A DNA stretch of 61,275 nt from Verrucomicrobiales bacterium (GCA_016795425.1 JAEUHG010000258.1:1-61275), one strand, 5' to 3'; shown: positions 27,275-38,000, numbered from the stretch's first letter. Numbers and translations are program-made. The notes: generated by a model not told the origin, from the letters alone.

Positions 27275-28264
27275 CTATTCGAACGGCGATCCCGGGATCT
27301 TCTCCACCAGGGCCCTTGCCTCCTCGTAAGTCGTCACCTCGGAGGGGAGGTCGATCAAGCTCCATTTGAGCGGAAATTCATATGATTTCCGCGACGCCAG
27401 CCGCGCCTCGGGACTATGCGGCGCGATCTCCGTCTTCGTCTCATCCCAGGCCATCGTCACGCTGTTGCCTCCCTCGGAATAGGTGCCCACCGAGTAAACC
27501 GGGAAATGCACCACAAACAACGTTCTTCCAAGGACATACGCCACCCACTGCGTCCCGGTATCCACCCCCACCCGTGTGCTATTCGCTCCCGTCCGCGCAA
27601 CCAGCACCCCGTCCAGTATCCGGACCGCCGGCGACTCGGGTTTCGCGCCGTCATAACTCAATTTCCCGTCTGTCTCCCGGAGTATCGACCAACCCGCCCC
27701 AAAACGGCTCTTCTTGTTCAACGGGACAAAGGCGAAACCTCCGGGACGGCAGGCAATGCGATGCCACAGGCAATAGGCTTGGTTTCGGTCGCTGAGGTTC
27801 TTGATCCGATGGACGAAACCCAGGTCGCCGGTGGCTGGATCCAGGACCACCTCTTTTTCCATTTCCAACTCGAGCGCCTTGTCCTCGCCACTCTTGAGTT
27901 GGAGCACTTGGTTCTTCCGTCGTGTCGCCGAATACACCCCGCTCCACAAAGTCGGGTGCGGCTTCAAGCCCGCGACCAAGGGTCCAATGTCGCATTGGAA
28001 TCCGCCAGGATCAGCGGACTCCGTTCCGGCGCTCGCATTCGGATTCGTCCAAAGAATGTTGTCATCCCGCCTGCCGTAGGAAACCACGCGGCCACCCACC
28101 GACGGAACCACCACCGCTCGAATCCCTTCGTTCCGGGATTCCAGCACCACCGCGTCAGACCATCCCCCGGTCGATGTTCGATCGGTCGGCTTCTCACTAC
28201 GCACAGGAGTCGCTGTCGCCAGCGCCAACAGCGTCACTACGGAAACTAGACTCAAGGACTTCAT
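27275..28264 (-). CDS. secreted DUF4380-like protein
   Basis: A 329-residue exported protein with signal peptide MKSLSLVSVVTLLALATATPVRS. The mature N-terminus (VVPSVGGRVVSYG, then ILWTNPNA) matches the DUF4380 pattern, a galactose-mutarotase-like beta-sandwich family. PTLWSGVYSATRR, IKNLSDRNQAYCLWHR and VYSVGTYSEGGNSVTMAWDETKTEI support this. Mutarotase-fold proteins bind sugars, but DUF4380 members lack a demonstrated activity. It lies downstream of zwf-pgl on the same strand, separated by a likely terminator. Confidence 0.75.
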   Translation of the reverse strand: MKSLSLVSVVTLLALATATPVRSEKPTDRTSTGGWSDAVVLESRNEGIRAVVVPSVGGRVVSYGRRDDNILWTNPNASAGTESADPGGFQCDIGPLVAGLKPHPTLWSGVYSATRRKNQVLQLKSGEDKALELEMEKEVVLDPATGDLGFVHRIKNLSDRNQAYCLWHRIACRPGGFAFVPLNKKSRFGAGWSILRETDGKLSYDGAKPESPAVRILDGVLVARTGANSTRVGVDTGTQWVAYVLGRTLFVVHFPVYSVGTYSEGGNSVTMAWDETKTEIAPHSPEARLASRKSYEFPLKWSLIDLPSEVTTYEEARALVEKIPGSPFE

Positions 28265-28279
28265 GAATGGAGGAACTCC

Positions 28280-28296
28280 AAAAGGCCGTTCCGGCC
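28280..28296 (-). terminator. intrinsic terminator after zwf-pgl
   Basis: Read on the minus strand, GGCCG-GAA-CGGCC (28296-28284) is immediately followed by TTTT (28283-28280). It sits between the pgl stop and the start of the DUF4380 gene, so it probably ends the zwf-pgl transcript. The stem is only 5 bp, extended slightly by flanking G/C, so strength is uncertain. Confidence 0.5.
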
Positions 28297-28368
28297 CCAG
28301 TCAACCGCCCGCCACCCCCCCGGTGCAAGCCGTCTTCCAGTGGATTCCCAATGCCCGACCCGGCGCAT

Positions 28369-29130
28369 TCACGGCACCCTGACCCCCGGAAGATCAGTAA
28401 TCAGAACCGTTTCCTTGCCCATCCGACCGGAAAGCACTCGCGCCAATGGCGTGTCCTCTCTGCCGGCCAAACTGGCACGCAAGACGGCTTCCTTGCCGGC
28501 ACCCGTCGCCGTCACCACCACCCGCCTCGCCTCCCAGAGCAACCGATACCCCATGGTGAGACGCTGGGGCGGCGGCTTCGGTCCAATTACCGCGCGGAAC
28601 GGGGAGGCGGATTCCAGGTCGGCCGGCAAATTCACCGGGAACAAGCTGGCGATGTGCCCATCTTCGCCAACCCCAAGCAGCACCATGTCGAGGATCGCCC
28701 CTCGCCCACCCCCGCGACGCTCCGACCACCGGCGCCACTGTTCGTTGGCCAGGGTAACCGCCCGTTCGGTCGGAAGTTCGCCACCCAGTCGATGCACGCG
28801 TCCGGCATCGACTCCCAGTGGATCCAGCAACCCCTGCCTTGCCACGCGGTAATTGCTGTCCTCGTGCGAGGGCGGAACACAGCGCTCATCCGCCCAAAAG
28901 AAGTCGACCACGTCCAGCGGAGTCTTCCGTTCCTGGCTCTGCCGCACCAATTCCCGGAACACCCCGGAAGCCATTCGCCCCCCGGACAGGGCGAGTCCAA
29001 AGTCTCGCTCTCCGTCACGCACGAAGGCATCGAGCACCAAACGCGCCGTTTCCCCTGCCGCATGGCGATCGTCCCGGCAGAGAATGATCCACGGATCCAA
29101 GACGTCGGGGATGTCGGAGGTTGGCTTCAT
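28369..29130 (-). CDS. pgl: 6-phosphogluconolactonase
   Basis: A 253-residue cytosolic enzyme of the DevB/SOL type that hydrolyses 6-phosphogluconolactone, the second step of the oxidative pentose phosphate pathway. The start at 29130 (MKPTSDIPDVLDPWIIL) overlaps the zwf stop by 4 bp. Family motifs are ALSGGRMASGVFREL, FFWADERCVPPSHEDSNYRVA and the catalytic-site segment DMVLLGVGEDGHIASLFP. A longer frame upstream lies inside zwf and is rejected. It is complete and typical. Confidence 0.93.
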   Translation of the reverse strand: MKPTSDIPDVLDPWIILCRDDRHAAGETARLVLDAFVRDGERDFGLALSGGRMASGVFRELVRQSQERKTPLDVVDFFWADERCVPPSHEDSNYRVARQGLLDPLGVDAGRVHRLGGELPTERAVTLANEQWRRWSERRGGGRGAILDMVLLGVGEDGHIASLFPVNLPADLESASPFRAVIGPKPPPQRLTMGYRLLWEARRVVVTATGAGKEAVLRASLAGREDTPLARVLSGRMGKETVLITDLPGVRVP

Positions 29131-30689
29131 TGGGGAGCCTGGGGGTGCCGCCAGGCATGACCATAACGGGCCAGCAAGGCGTCCGCCGCCTCCGGTCCCC
29201 AGCTTCCGGCCGCATACCAAGATTCAGCCGTCAGCGGCTGGTTTCTCCAACCCTCCCGAATGGCATCCACGAATCCCCACGCCGTCTCCACCTCGTCGCG
29301 TCGAATAAACAGCGTGGCGTCGCCCGCCATGGCCTCGAGAAGCAGACGCTCATACGCCTCGGGCGTATAAGCTCCGAATTCGGCGTCGTAGCTGAAGTGC
29401 ATCCGCACCGGTCGAAGCTGCATCGAGGTCCCGGGCACCTTGCCATTGAAACGCAACGTGATGCCCTCGTTGGGTTGCAGGCGAAGGGTCAGCGCGTTCG
29501 CGTCCAGCTTCGGACCGCATTGCGCTGCGAAGAGCACGTGGGGCGTCGGTCGAAACTGAACCCGCACTTCGCTCGCGCTGAGCGGGAGATTCTTCCCCGT
29601 TCTCAAATAGAACGGAACGCCCGACCACCGCCAATTGTCGATGAGCACGCGCAGGGCAACGTAGGTTTCGACGCTCGAATCCGGCGCCACCTTCGGTTCC
29701 GTTCGGTAGGCGGGTCGCGACTGCCCTGCCACTTCACCCGCCGTGTACTGCCCGCGCACCACCTGCATCGCCACCTGCTCGGGTTGCCAAATCCGAAGGG
29801 CCCGCAGGAGTTTCACCTTCTCGTCTCGAATCGATTCAGCCTCCAGCGAAACGGGAGGTTCCATGGTCATCAGGGCGAGCACCTGAAGCAGATGATTCTG
29901 CACCATGTCCCGAAGCGCCCCAGCCTCCTCGTAATACCCTCCCCGACCTCCCACGCCATGCTGTTCGCTCACCGTAATCTGGACATGCTCAATCGCATCG
30001 CGATGCCACAGCCGCTCAAAGATGGCATTCGAAAAGCGGAACATCAGCAGGTTCTGCACCGTTTCCTTGCCCAGATAATGGTCGATGCGGAACAACTGCG
30101 ATTCGTGGGCGTACCGGGTCAGCTCGGCGTTCAGACTGCGCGCCGTGGCCAGGTCACTCCCAAACGGCTTCTCGATCACCAATCGCTGCCAGCCTTTTCG
30201 CTGCTCACTACGGTCCACCAAAGCACTCGCGTAAAGACGCTCCGCCACTTCACCGAACTGCGAGGGTGACGTCGCCAGATAACAAAGGAGATTGTGCGCC
30301 AGCTCCGGAGGTCCGAAACCTTTGAGCATCTGACGCAGCCGGGCATACGCCGCTAACTCGTGAAACTCGCCCTGGCAGTAGTGCAGGTTCTCCGCGAAGG
30401 CACCCCAAATTGCCGCATCGACCGGCTTGGTCCGTGAAAACTTGTCGAGCCCGGCCTTCAACTCCAATCGCCATTCCTCATCGGACTTCGGCCGACGCGC
30501 GAATCCCACGATCCGGAACGGCATCGGCATCTGGCGCCCCAGGTACAGATGGTAAAGGGCCGGCACCAGTTTGCGGGCGGTCAGATCGCCGCTGGCGCCG
30601 AATATGACGATGGTGCAGGGCTCGAGCTGCCGACGCCCGGTATCCAGGCGGCACACCAGCAGCTCGTCGAGGGTCGACGGGTCGCTCAC
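29127..30689 (-). CDS. zwf: glucose-6-phosphate 1-dehydrogenase
   Basis: A 520-residue cytosolic enzyme that oxidises glucose 6-phosphate with NAD(P). The start is a GTG at 30689. The coenzyme-binding fingerprint is IVIFGASGDLTARKL at about residues 28-42. The active-site motif FRIDHYLGKETVQNL is near residue 200. IDNWRWSGVPFYLRTGKNLP and a C-terminal DEVETAWGFVDAIREGW are conserved. The gene is coupled by a 4-bp overlap to pgl, forming the classical entry operon. No gnd or opcA follows in the window. Confidence 0.96.
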   Translation of the reverse strand: MSDPSTLDELLVCRLDTGRRQLEPCTIVIFGASGDLTARKLVPALYHLYLGRQMPMPFRIVGFARRPKSDEEWRLELKAGLDKFSRTKPVDAAIWGAFAENLHYCQGEFHELAAYARLRQMLKGFGPPELAHNLLCYLATSPSQFGEVAERLYASALVDRSEQRKGWQRLVIEKPFGSDLATARSLNAELTRYAHESQLFRIDHYLGKETVQNLLMFRFSNAIFERLWHRDAIEHVQITVSEQHGVGGRGGYYEEAGALRDMVQNHLLQVLALMTMEPPVSLEAESIRDEKVKLLRALRIWQPEQVAMQVVRGQYTAGEVAGQSRPAYRTEPKVAPDSSVETYVALRVLIDNWRWSGVPFYLRTGKNLPLSASEVRVQFRPTPHVLFAAQCGPKLDANALTLRLQPNEGITLRFNGKVPGTSMQLRPVRMHFSYDAEFGAYTPEAYERLLLEAMAGDATLFIRRDEVETAWGFVDAIREGWRNQPLTAESWYAAGSWGPEAADALLARYGHAWRHPQAPQ

Positions 30690-30753
30690 AGCTCACAACC
30701 ATGGAGAACGAAAGGCGGCAACGCAACCGCGCCGCCCGTGCTCCGTTCTCACC

Positions 30754-32169
30754 TCATTGGTTCAAAAAAGTCTGGATCATCTTCCACGCGGCTTCGTCCG
30801 TCGCCGTCGCACCTGGATTGGCGCCGGATCCCGACGCGACGTTGCATAGAGCCACCACCGCGAATTCCTTGGCGGGCGCGAACCAGATGACCGAGAACCA
30901 CTGCAGGTTGGATCCGTTGTGGGTATAGGCCTTCCCTGGTGCGGCCCAGGGGCGGTCCACTTCGATCCATCCATGCGCATACGACGCGTTGTTCGGATAC
31001 GCGGTGTGCAACTTGAGCATCGCGGACACCGGAAGCAGCCCAAGCTCACGATGATGCGCCGCCGCGTGAAATCCCGCATAGCGCGCCAGATCAATCACCG
31101 TGCAATGCACGGTTCCCGCCGGTCCAATCGCCGGAGGATTGTCCGCCGAGGTTCCCGGCTCAACCGGAACCGCCTGACCGCCGGTGAACTGGTGACCCCA
31201 AGGCTGATCGACGTACCGTGGCGTCGCCGGCACCCCGTATCCCGCTGAACTCATCCCCAGCGGCACGAATAGTCGCTGCCGAAGTAGATCCTCCCAAGGC
31301 GTGCCCGTCACCGTCTCCAACATGTGCCCAGCCAAGGCAAAACCCGCGTTCGAGTACTCGTATCCCGTTCCAGGAGCACGCGCCGGCGGCAACACGGTCA
31401 GCTTCTCCAGAAGCAATCGCCGCCCTTCCCGAGGCGTGCCCGCGAAATTCCATAGCTGCGCCCAGATTCCCGAAGGTCCGAGATCGCCCGGCGCCCCACC
31501 GCGATTGGACGCCAATTGCTCCAGCGTCGCCCCGCGCCAACCCACATTCATCCGGCCGGCCCAATCCGGAAACACCTCCTCGAGGGTCGCTGTCCATCGG
31601 ATCTTTCCCTCCTGAACCAGAATCGCCGCCAGCGTCGCGGTCATCGACTTCGTCAAGGACCCCTGGTGCCATTTGTCCTGCACCGTCACCGGCGCGGAGG
31701 TCACACCCGATTTCCGGAATCCCACCGCTCCCAGTCCGACCATCTTGTTCGAAATCACCACCGCGCAGGCCAGGGCCGGCACCTTGTTGGCAGCACGAAT
31801 GGGTTCCAAAAGCGGGTTCAGGTCACGAACCGAATTGGTCGATACTCGGTAGAATCCCGGCGTCGACTCGGCCGTCGATGCCAGAACCATCATGGAACCT
31901 CCGGTGCCGATAAAACTGGATTCAAACGGACGCCACTGGGACAGATCCACCGACTTCTCCAACTGATACGCCACGTTCGATTGAGTCGTCAGCGAGAGTT
32001 CGATCGCAGGACGTATCTTCAGACTTTGCCCCTGGCTGGCAGAGCCGCCGATCGCCACCAAGAGGCTGAAAAACAGCCCTCCAAGGCCCGGCACACGCCG
32101 GGGTAAGAATGAGACGGACGCGCCAATGGCACAACCAGCGAGGTTCTGGTGAGGATGTGAATGGTGCAT
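30754..32169 (-). CDS. secreted serine beta-lactamase/esterase-like hydrolase
   Basis: A 471-residue exported protein. After a signal-anchor region (FFSLLVAIGGSASQG) comes an about 60-residue domain (YQLEKSVDLSQWRPFESSF...GFYRVS) of the type seen at the end of many verrucomicrobial surface proteins. It is followed by a class C beta-lactamase/DD-peptidase fold. The SxxK motif is Ser171-Leu-Thr-Lys174, the YxN motif occurs in GYEYSNAGF, and a His-x-Gly-like THNGSN stands near the end. Such proteins are peptidases, esterases or transesterases as often as lactamases, so resistance should not be inferred. It is divergent from the DUF1080 lipoprotein gene. Confidence 0.85.
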   Translation of the reverse strand: MHHSHPHQNLAGCAIGASVSFLPRRVPGLGGLFFSLLVAIGGSASQGQSLKIRPAIELSLTTQSNVAYQLEKSVDLSQWRPFESSFIGTGGSMMVLASTAESTPGFYRVSTNSVRDLNPLLEPIRAANKVPALACAVVISNKMVGLGAVGFRKSGVTSAPVTVQDKWHQGSLTKSMTATLAAILVQEGKIRWTATLEEVFPDWAGRMNVGWRGATLEQLASNRGGAPGDLGPSGIWAQLWNFAGTPREGRRLLLEKLTVLPPARAPGTGYEYSNAGFALAGHMLETVTGTPWEDLLRQRLFVPLGMSSAGYGVPATPRYVDQPWGHQFTGGQAVPVEPGTSADNPPAIGPAGTVHCTVIDLARYAGFHAAAHHRELGLLPVSAMLKLHTAYPNNASYAHGWIEVDRPWAAPGKAYTHNGSNLQWFSVIWFAPAKEFAVVALCNVASGSGANPGATATDEAAWKMIQTFLNQ

Positions 32170-32378
32170 GGATATTCAGGGATTGGCCCGGGCACGCGGA
32201 CCCGCAACCAGCGCGGACCATCACTGCCATGGACCCGTCGCCACGTCCAGTGTCAGCCGGCCTAAGTTTCCACATCGCGGCTAGTGAGGTTCTCAACGAC
32301 TATTTCCCCCACGGATTGCGTCGGCCCAGTGATCTGCATAGGCTTCCACCGACTCCACCCTCAAGCCCGCCTCTCTTT

Positions 32379-33110
32379 ATGCGCTGGAAAACCCTTCAAC
32401 CCATCCTGCTCTCCGCCGCTTTCACCGCCGCTACCGCCCTCCTCGGATCCGGGTGCGCCGAATGCACCCAGGTCATCCTAGGCAAAGGGGATCTCTCCAA
32501 TGTCCGGCCACCCACCGGGGCTTGGAAGGCCGCCGGAGATGTAAAACTGAATCCCACCGACCCCTCCCGTTTCGAAATTCTTCCGGGCACCGGTGTCATC
32601 GTGAACGGCCCCGATGGCAAGACCGTCGATATCCTCACCACCGCCGAGTACGGAGACCTGCGCGTTTCCTATGACTTCTGCATTCCTAAAGGCTCCAATT
32701 CAGGAGTCTATTTCATGGGACGATACGAAGTCCAAATCTTCGACAGTTACGGCGCCACCGACTTGAAACATTCCGACTGCGGCGGAATCTACGAACGCTG
32801 GGAAAACGACCGCGGTTTCGAAGGCCACCCTCCCAGGTCGAATGCCTGCAAAGCCCCAGGAGAATGGCAGCATTTCGAGGTCGTCTTCCGCGCTCCCCGC
32901 TTCGATCCTTCCGGCCGCAAGGTGGAAAACGCCCGGTTCAAACGCGTCGTCCTCAACGGAATCACGATCCATGAAAATGTCGAAGTCACCGGCCCGACAC
33001 GCGCCGCCCATTTTTCAGACGAACAAACCCACGGCCCGCTGATGGCACAAGGCGATCACGGACCCATCGCCTTCCGGAATATTCGCATCACGCCGCTTCA
33101 CCTGCCTTGA
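32379..33110 (+). CDS. DUF1080 lipoprotein
   Basis: A 243-residue predicted lipoprotein. The start at 32379 gives MRWKTLQPILLSAAFTAATA and lipobox LLGSGC. The DUF1080 fold is shown by DLRVSYDFCIPKGSNSGVYF, YEVQIFDSYG, CGGIYERWEND and APGEWQHFEVVFRAPRFD. It is a distant paralogue of the DUF1080 protein at 2607-3242, but lipidated and with a longer C-terminal half. The frame is open for 90 codons upstream, without a signal or family likeness. The substrate is unknown. Confidence 0.87.
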   Translation: MRWKTLQPILLSAAFTAATALLGSGCAECTQVILGKGDLSNVRPPTGAWKAAGDVKLNPTDPSRFEILPGTGVIVNGPDGKTVDILTTAEYGDLRVSYDFCIPKGSNSGVYFMGRYEVQIFDSYGATDLKHSDCGGIYERWENDRGFEGHPPRSNACKAPGEWQHFEVVFRAPRFDPSGRKVENARFKRVVLNGITIHENVEVTGPTRAAHFSDEQTHGPLMAQGDHGPIAFRNIRITPLHLP

Positions 33111-33194
33111 GGTCGCTCTCGTGGAACAGCGATCCTTCAGTCGGTCGCAACGTCCCACCGCTGGTCGCTTCTTCGATCGATCCTCATCAACAAA

Positions 33195-33223
33195 GAGGCG
33201 GACCCAAGACTTGGGTCCGCCTC
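33195..33223 (-). terminator. strong hairpin terminator
   Basis: Arms GAGGCGGACCCAAG (33195-33208) and CTTGGGTCCGCCTC (33210-33223) are perfectly complementary over 14 bp. On the minus strand the hairpin is followed by TTTGTTG, fitting an intrinsic terminator for the small glycine-rich protein gene that ends at 33316. It may also stop the convergent DUF1080 transcript, but without a T-run on that side. Confidence 0.7.
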
Positions 33224-33315
33224 GTATGTGGCACAGGTGCGCGGATGGTAGCCTAGCCTGAGCGCCTTCGCGCCTCACACTGTTTCACCTCTGCACGCAC
33301 CGTGTGGAATGCAGG

Positions 33316-33699
33316 CTAGCTCCCTGACCCGGAGAGCTTGGTCGCATTCTTTGTCGCAAAGTCGTAGCGCGCCTCGACCCACATCCCCAGCTTCAAGTCT
33401 TCGAACGTGCAGTTGAGGTTGTTCAGTGAAATCTTCGTCGCATCCGTCACCTTCAAGGCGCCCGAACCGTAGTACGAAGCTCCAATCGTGATGGTGCGCA
33501 GCGAATAATCGATGGCTGTCACATAGCCGGTGACCCGGGATTCGACGGTCTTGGCCGAACCACCGCCACCGCCACCGCCACCACCACCACCACCACCACT
33601 CTTGCTTCCACCCGCGGCAACAGCCGATAGAGAGGAGGAGGTCACGATAAGCGCCAGCGCGATACAGGCCGTCAGGCTTTGGGGCATTCGATTCATCAT
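33316..33699 (-). CDS. small secreted protein with polyglycine linker, DUF5666-like
   Basis: A 127-residue exported protein. The start at 33699 gives MMNRMPQSLTACIALALIV and a cleavage site near AVAAGG. Thirteen consecutive glycines follow, encoded by a GGT/GGC triplet tract. The mature domain (SRVTGYVTAIDYSLRTITIG, ATKISLNNLNCTFEDLKLGMWVEARYD) resembles the small beta-barrel pattern of DUF5666 proteins. The similarity is by eye, so moderate. Function is unknown. It is a monocistronic gene followed by a strong terminator. Confidence 0.75.
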   Translation of the reverse strand: MMNRMPQSLTACIALALIVTSSSLSAVAAGGSKSGGGGGGGGGGGGGSAKTVESRVTGYVTAIDYSLRTITIGASYYGSGALKVTDATKISLNNLNCTFEDLKLGMWVEARYDFATKNATKLSGSGS

Positions 33700-34156
33700 T
33701 TTGGATTGTTGTTGGTTCGCGGAGGCGAATGCCCACATGGGCGTTGATCTCTAACCGGGCAGAGCCCAGCCGCAACCGATCGAACCAATTGGTGCCTATG
33801 CAGCCCTCGTGCCACCTTCAGTCGCCCGGCGCCTCTGGCTCGACACCTCGCCCCAATCCCATCGAGCCAGCATCATCTCACGCTGCTTAAAACCCTCGAT
33901 CGCATAAGATTGGCGACGCCTCGCCGTCATCGCCCCGCCTCGACTTCCGTCTCCCCTCCGATCCGAGGTCATGATCCGCTGGTTCGCATTCGGACTCCTG
34001 CTCGGACCACCCACGGCACATTTGGTCCAATTCTGGACCATGATCCACTTCTCCTCATCGGACTCGCCGAAACGTTTCCATTGTCCCGATCTTGACAGGA
34101 CGACTCATGATCGCTTACCACAGTCGTAATCCACAAAAGCCAGACCTTCCTCCCCC
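33700..34156. other. gene-free divergent intergenic region
   Basis: No gene is supported here. Frames on both strands give short, compositionally random peptides. The region must hold the promoters of the two divergent secreted-protein genes. A 6-bp palindrome, GGTCCA-ATTC-TGGACC, lies at about 34024-34039. I recognise no named operator. Confidence 0.5.
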
Positions 34157-34927
34157 ATGGCATCCACTATGAATCTGACGTATCGAATCTCGTCGATCCT
34201 CATCCAGCCATCGTCGGGAATTCCCAAAGCGCCGGTCAGACGGCTTGGTCTACTCATCATGCTCCTCGGCGTCAGTATGGCGGGCTCGTCGGCAACCGCC
34301 CCTGAACGCGGTCAACCCAGCCAAGGTAAGGTGCGTATCGGGGCCGCACCCACCGTGACGATCCAGCGACCGAAATTCGATTACTCCGGCATCGGAGGCA
34401 TGGTTTACGCCACCGGGTTAGGCGAAGTCACCGTCACCGTGCACTCAACCAGGGAGTTCATTTCCGACGGCCACCATCCCTACCCGATGACGGTCAGTCT
34501 TCTTCAAACCAATCGTGAGATCCTCCTGGGATCCAATCGCAAGAAGGCCACTCTGAACCTCGGTCGCCTGGACCGCGGCGAGCTCAGGCTGGTCGCCCGC
34601 TGCGACTCTGGGGATGGGACGTTTGAGTCCGGCCCCGGCGAACGCAACCGGGACGGGGCTCCGCATTCACGCGTGAAGGAAATCCGCCCAGGAGTCGTGG
34701 AAGTCTATTTCGAGAACACCATGGTTGAAGGCAAGAGGAACGATCGGCAGGAGCAGCATTGGTACAAGGACTTCAAACTCACCTTCACCGGTGCCGTCAC
34801 CGCCGATTCCGGTGTCGTACTCATGCTCAACCTGGCCAATGATTCCAACCCAGCTACCCGAGACGCCGCGCGGCAAGCGCTCAAGACCGGCTACCCCATG
34901 ATGGCCCGGCAGGCTGGCATTCCATAA
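34157..34927 (+). CDS. hypothetical secreted protein
   Basis: A 256-residue protein not recognised as a named family. A hydrophobic stretch LGLLIMLLGVSMAGSSATA (residues 30-48) after a basic region acts as a signal or anchor. The rest is predicted beta-rich (VTIQRPKFDYSG, LGEVTVTVHS, GVVEVYFENTMVEG, FKLTFTGAVTADSGVVLML). A second Met four codons later is an alternative start. It is followed by a convergent large kinase gene after 118 bp. Codon use is like the neighbours, so it is probably native. Confidence 0.7.
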   Translation: MASTMNLTYRISSILIQPSSGIPKAPVRRLGLLIMLLGVSMAGSSATAPERGQPSQGKVRIGAAPTVTIQRPKFDYSGIGGMVYATGLGEVTVTVHSTREFISDGHHPYPMTVSLLQTNREILLGSNRKKATLNLGRLDRGELRLVARCDSGDGTFESGPGERNRDGAPHSRVKEIRPGVVEVYFENTMVEGKRNDRQEQHWYKDFKLTFTGAVTADSGVVLMLNLANDSNPATRDAARQALKTGYPMMARQAGIP

Positions 34928-35045
34928 TCCCAGAGAGGATTCCCAATGCTGGAGCTGCCGCCTCGGGTCTCTCGCACTGACACCACGCCGTCGCAACTTG
35001 GAGTCGACTGGTCAGGCGAGGGCGAGACCTGGCTCGTCATCCCGG

Positions 35046-38000
35046 TCACAAGTCCGCCGTGATCGCGAAGAGACATGGTCCTTGCCTCGCCACCGCGGAA
35101 CGGTAATCGACCAGAACCACACGGTTCCCCGGGGTCGGATTCTCCCAAGTTGTCCGATAGAGCGTTTGATGCCGAAACTGACCCGCCACTTCTGTCGACC
35201 ACGCCACGGAAGAACCGGCGGCCCGGGGCAACTCACGGTTCCTTGAAAAGGCCGCACCAAGCTCTTCACCATATCGCAACGGCAACTCGGTGAGAGAACC
35301 TCCTTCAAAGTAGACGGCGATGGTGCCTACCACGGTGCCGACAGGCACTTCTCCGTCGGTCGCATGGAGAAAATGCAATCGCCGACTCAGGGCCGGCACC
35401 CGAATTCCTCGTGCCGCCACCGGAAACGTCGCACGGCGGAGTCGTGATTCCGCCGCGGCCAACTGCACCACCCCGCGGATCTCAAAAGTGACGCCATCCA
35501 GTTCGACGAGTCCGCGTGGTAGCGCATCGAGTCCCAACGCCTGCCGAGGATCGAAGGGAATCGTCCAGCGCGGAGACAGGGCCTCATTAAAAAAGTCCCC
35601 GAGATCAATGTGCCCGTCGGAGGCATTCGGCGTCCTTGGAGGAACGGCGCCGGAAACCCTTCCTCCCGGACCTTGGGTCAGACGATTCCGCAATGAACGG
35701 CACCGCGCGAAATCGGCGATCGCCCGCTCCCAATCGTGCACGGTGAGGGCGGCGCTGCCGCGCATCTCGAGCGCCTCCGTGGAGTCCGGCGACAACGACA
35801 GAGCACGGTCCATGTCCTCGAGCGCGAGTCTGGCGTCCCCTGCCAACAATCGCTGACGGCCGCGCTCGATCCAGAGAGTGGCGTCCCCCGGCTTCGCTTC
35901 GAGGGCACGGGCCAGGTCTTCCAATGCCTCGGCATTCCGTCCCAGACTGCGTTGGACCAGGCCTCGTTCGCGCAGCCACTGGGCCTGCCCGGGCGATTGT
36001 TCAAGCGCACGGGTGTAGGAGATCAGGGCGTTGGTGCGATCGCGGCGACCAGACTCGAGGCGCCCCCGCCAGCACCAACGGGAGGCGTCGTCGCGCGGAT
36101 CGATCAGCTGATCGATGGTGGGCACGTGATCCGGACCCTCCGCGGGCGCCAGGGCCGCTTCCCGCCAATGCCAATACGTGCGCTCGGCGGAAGTGGTACG
36201 AAAGTGTTCCGGCGCTTCCCGGACCAGTCGCTGATGCAATGCGGCGAGAGTGGACGGCTCGAGGTCAACGAAGTTGCGCGAAGGATCGATCCAGCGTCCC
36301 GAAAGCAGTTGGGCCAGCGCTTCGAGCGCCTCCACGGGCCGTGCGTCCGGTTCCAGCCGCCAAGTCTCGATCGAGCCCGATCCGCTGAGCACTGCCAACC
36401 TCCGACCGGCGTCGTCAAACAGTGCCTGATAGACCGTGGCCGGATTGCGCAAAGGCGGAGTGATCGGGTCGCCCGTCTCCATCTCCCAGACGCGTGCCGC
36501 CCGATCTTGTCCGGCCGTGACGACGAATCGACCGTCCGGGCTGAACGCCGCGGTAATGATGGTCTCGCGGTGCTTCAGCGGCGGAGTCAGTTTCTCCCGC
36601 GACCCTGTCCTTTGAATCGAAGCGCCGTCCTCCAACACCAGTTCCCGGGTGCCGTCGGGATGCTCGAGTCGCGCGGGCATCTTCGTATAAGCCAGCGTGG
36701 GCAGCGCCGAGGTCGGCCGGACCTCTGATAGCGGCAACTCCTCTCCCGTGGCGATATCCCAGGCGCGCACGTTGCGCTCGGCATCGGCCGTCAGCAGGTG
36801 ACGGCCCCCGGACGCGAATCCGAGCCCGTGGGGACTTCGAATCCGCAGGATGGGACCTTCCAACGCGGCGTTCGCCAGGTCCCAGATTCTCACCGTGGAG
36901 GCATCCAGCGTCAGAACGCGGCGGCTGTCTCGGCTGAAGCGGGCATGGGTGGGCCGCTTTCCGTGGCGCAGCACGCAAAGCGGTTCGCCGGTCTGTGTGT
37001 GCCAGACTCGCGCCGTCTGATCGTCGCTCGCGGTCACCACGCGCAAACCATCGGGACTGAACTCCGCGCTTCGCACGCCGTGATCATGCCGCAGCGGTGG
37101 AATGGTGGTGCGATACTCGCCCACGCCCCAGACCCGTGCCAAACCATCACGGCCACAGGAAATCACGGTATTCCCACCAGGCCCGAAGCGCGCATTGTAG
37201 GTCCAGACGTTGGGATGGGAGAGCAGCGGAGTCAGGGGCGCCTGGGTGGCGGCATCCCAAACCCGGCAACCGGACCCGCTGATACCAAGGAGCCGCGATG
37301 CGTCCTCGTTGAATCGGACACCGCGCAGCCCGTTGGCCATTCCCGATTCGATCAGGGACTTGATGATCCGACCCTCGCCGTCCCACAACCGGATGCCTCG
37401 GTCGAGCGCGGCGGCCAACCGTTGGCCATCCTGACTGCAAACGATCCCATACACGCCTTCGGAGACCGGCAAATGAAGCATCCGCTCCCCCGTCGCAGCA
37501 TTCCAAATGGCAACGCCGCCGCGTTGCGCCGAGGTGATCACGCGACGTCCGTCCGGCAAGAACACGCCCCCAGTCACACCTGCTTCGTGACGCATCGGAG
37601 GCGACATCGGCTCGCCGGTGCGCGCGTCCCAAACCCGTGCGGTGCCGTCATAGCTGCCTGTCAAAATCCGGTCCGCGGCGGCGTCGAAGGTCGCCACCGG
37701 CGTGAATGCCGTATGCCGCATCCGCGGTGTGAGCGCCTCGCCGCCGGCAATATCCCAGACCTGCGCGAACGCTTCCTCATCGGAGTGGATCAGTACTCTC
37801 TCCCCATCGGGTGAGAACTGCCCCGAAGTCAGATTGGTGCCGACTTCGAAAACCCTCAGCAGGCGAGGCATTTGGTTCAATGCGGCCGCGATGCGAATCC
37901 GATGGACTTCTTCTCGGGCGGGATTGCCGGCGTCCAGCTGCAGCGCCTTCACGAACCAAGGCAACGATCCGGCAAGGTCGCCCTGATTCATGAAATCCAC

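Noticed and set aside
30754..32169. Beta-lactam resistance gene
   Set aside because: The SxxK fold is shared with esterases and peptidases, and the protein lacks features specific to a clinical beta-lactamase.
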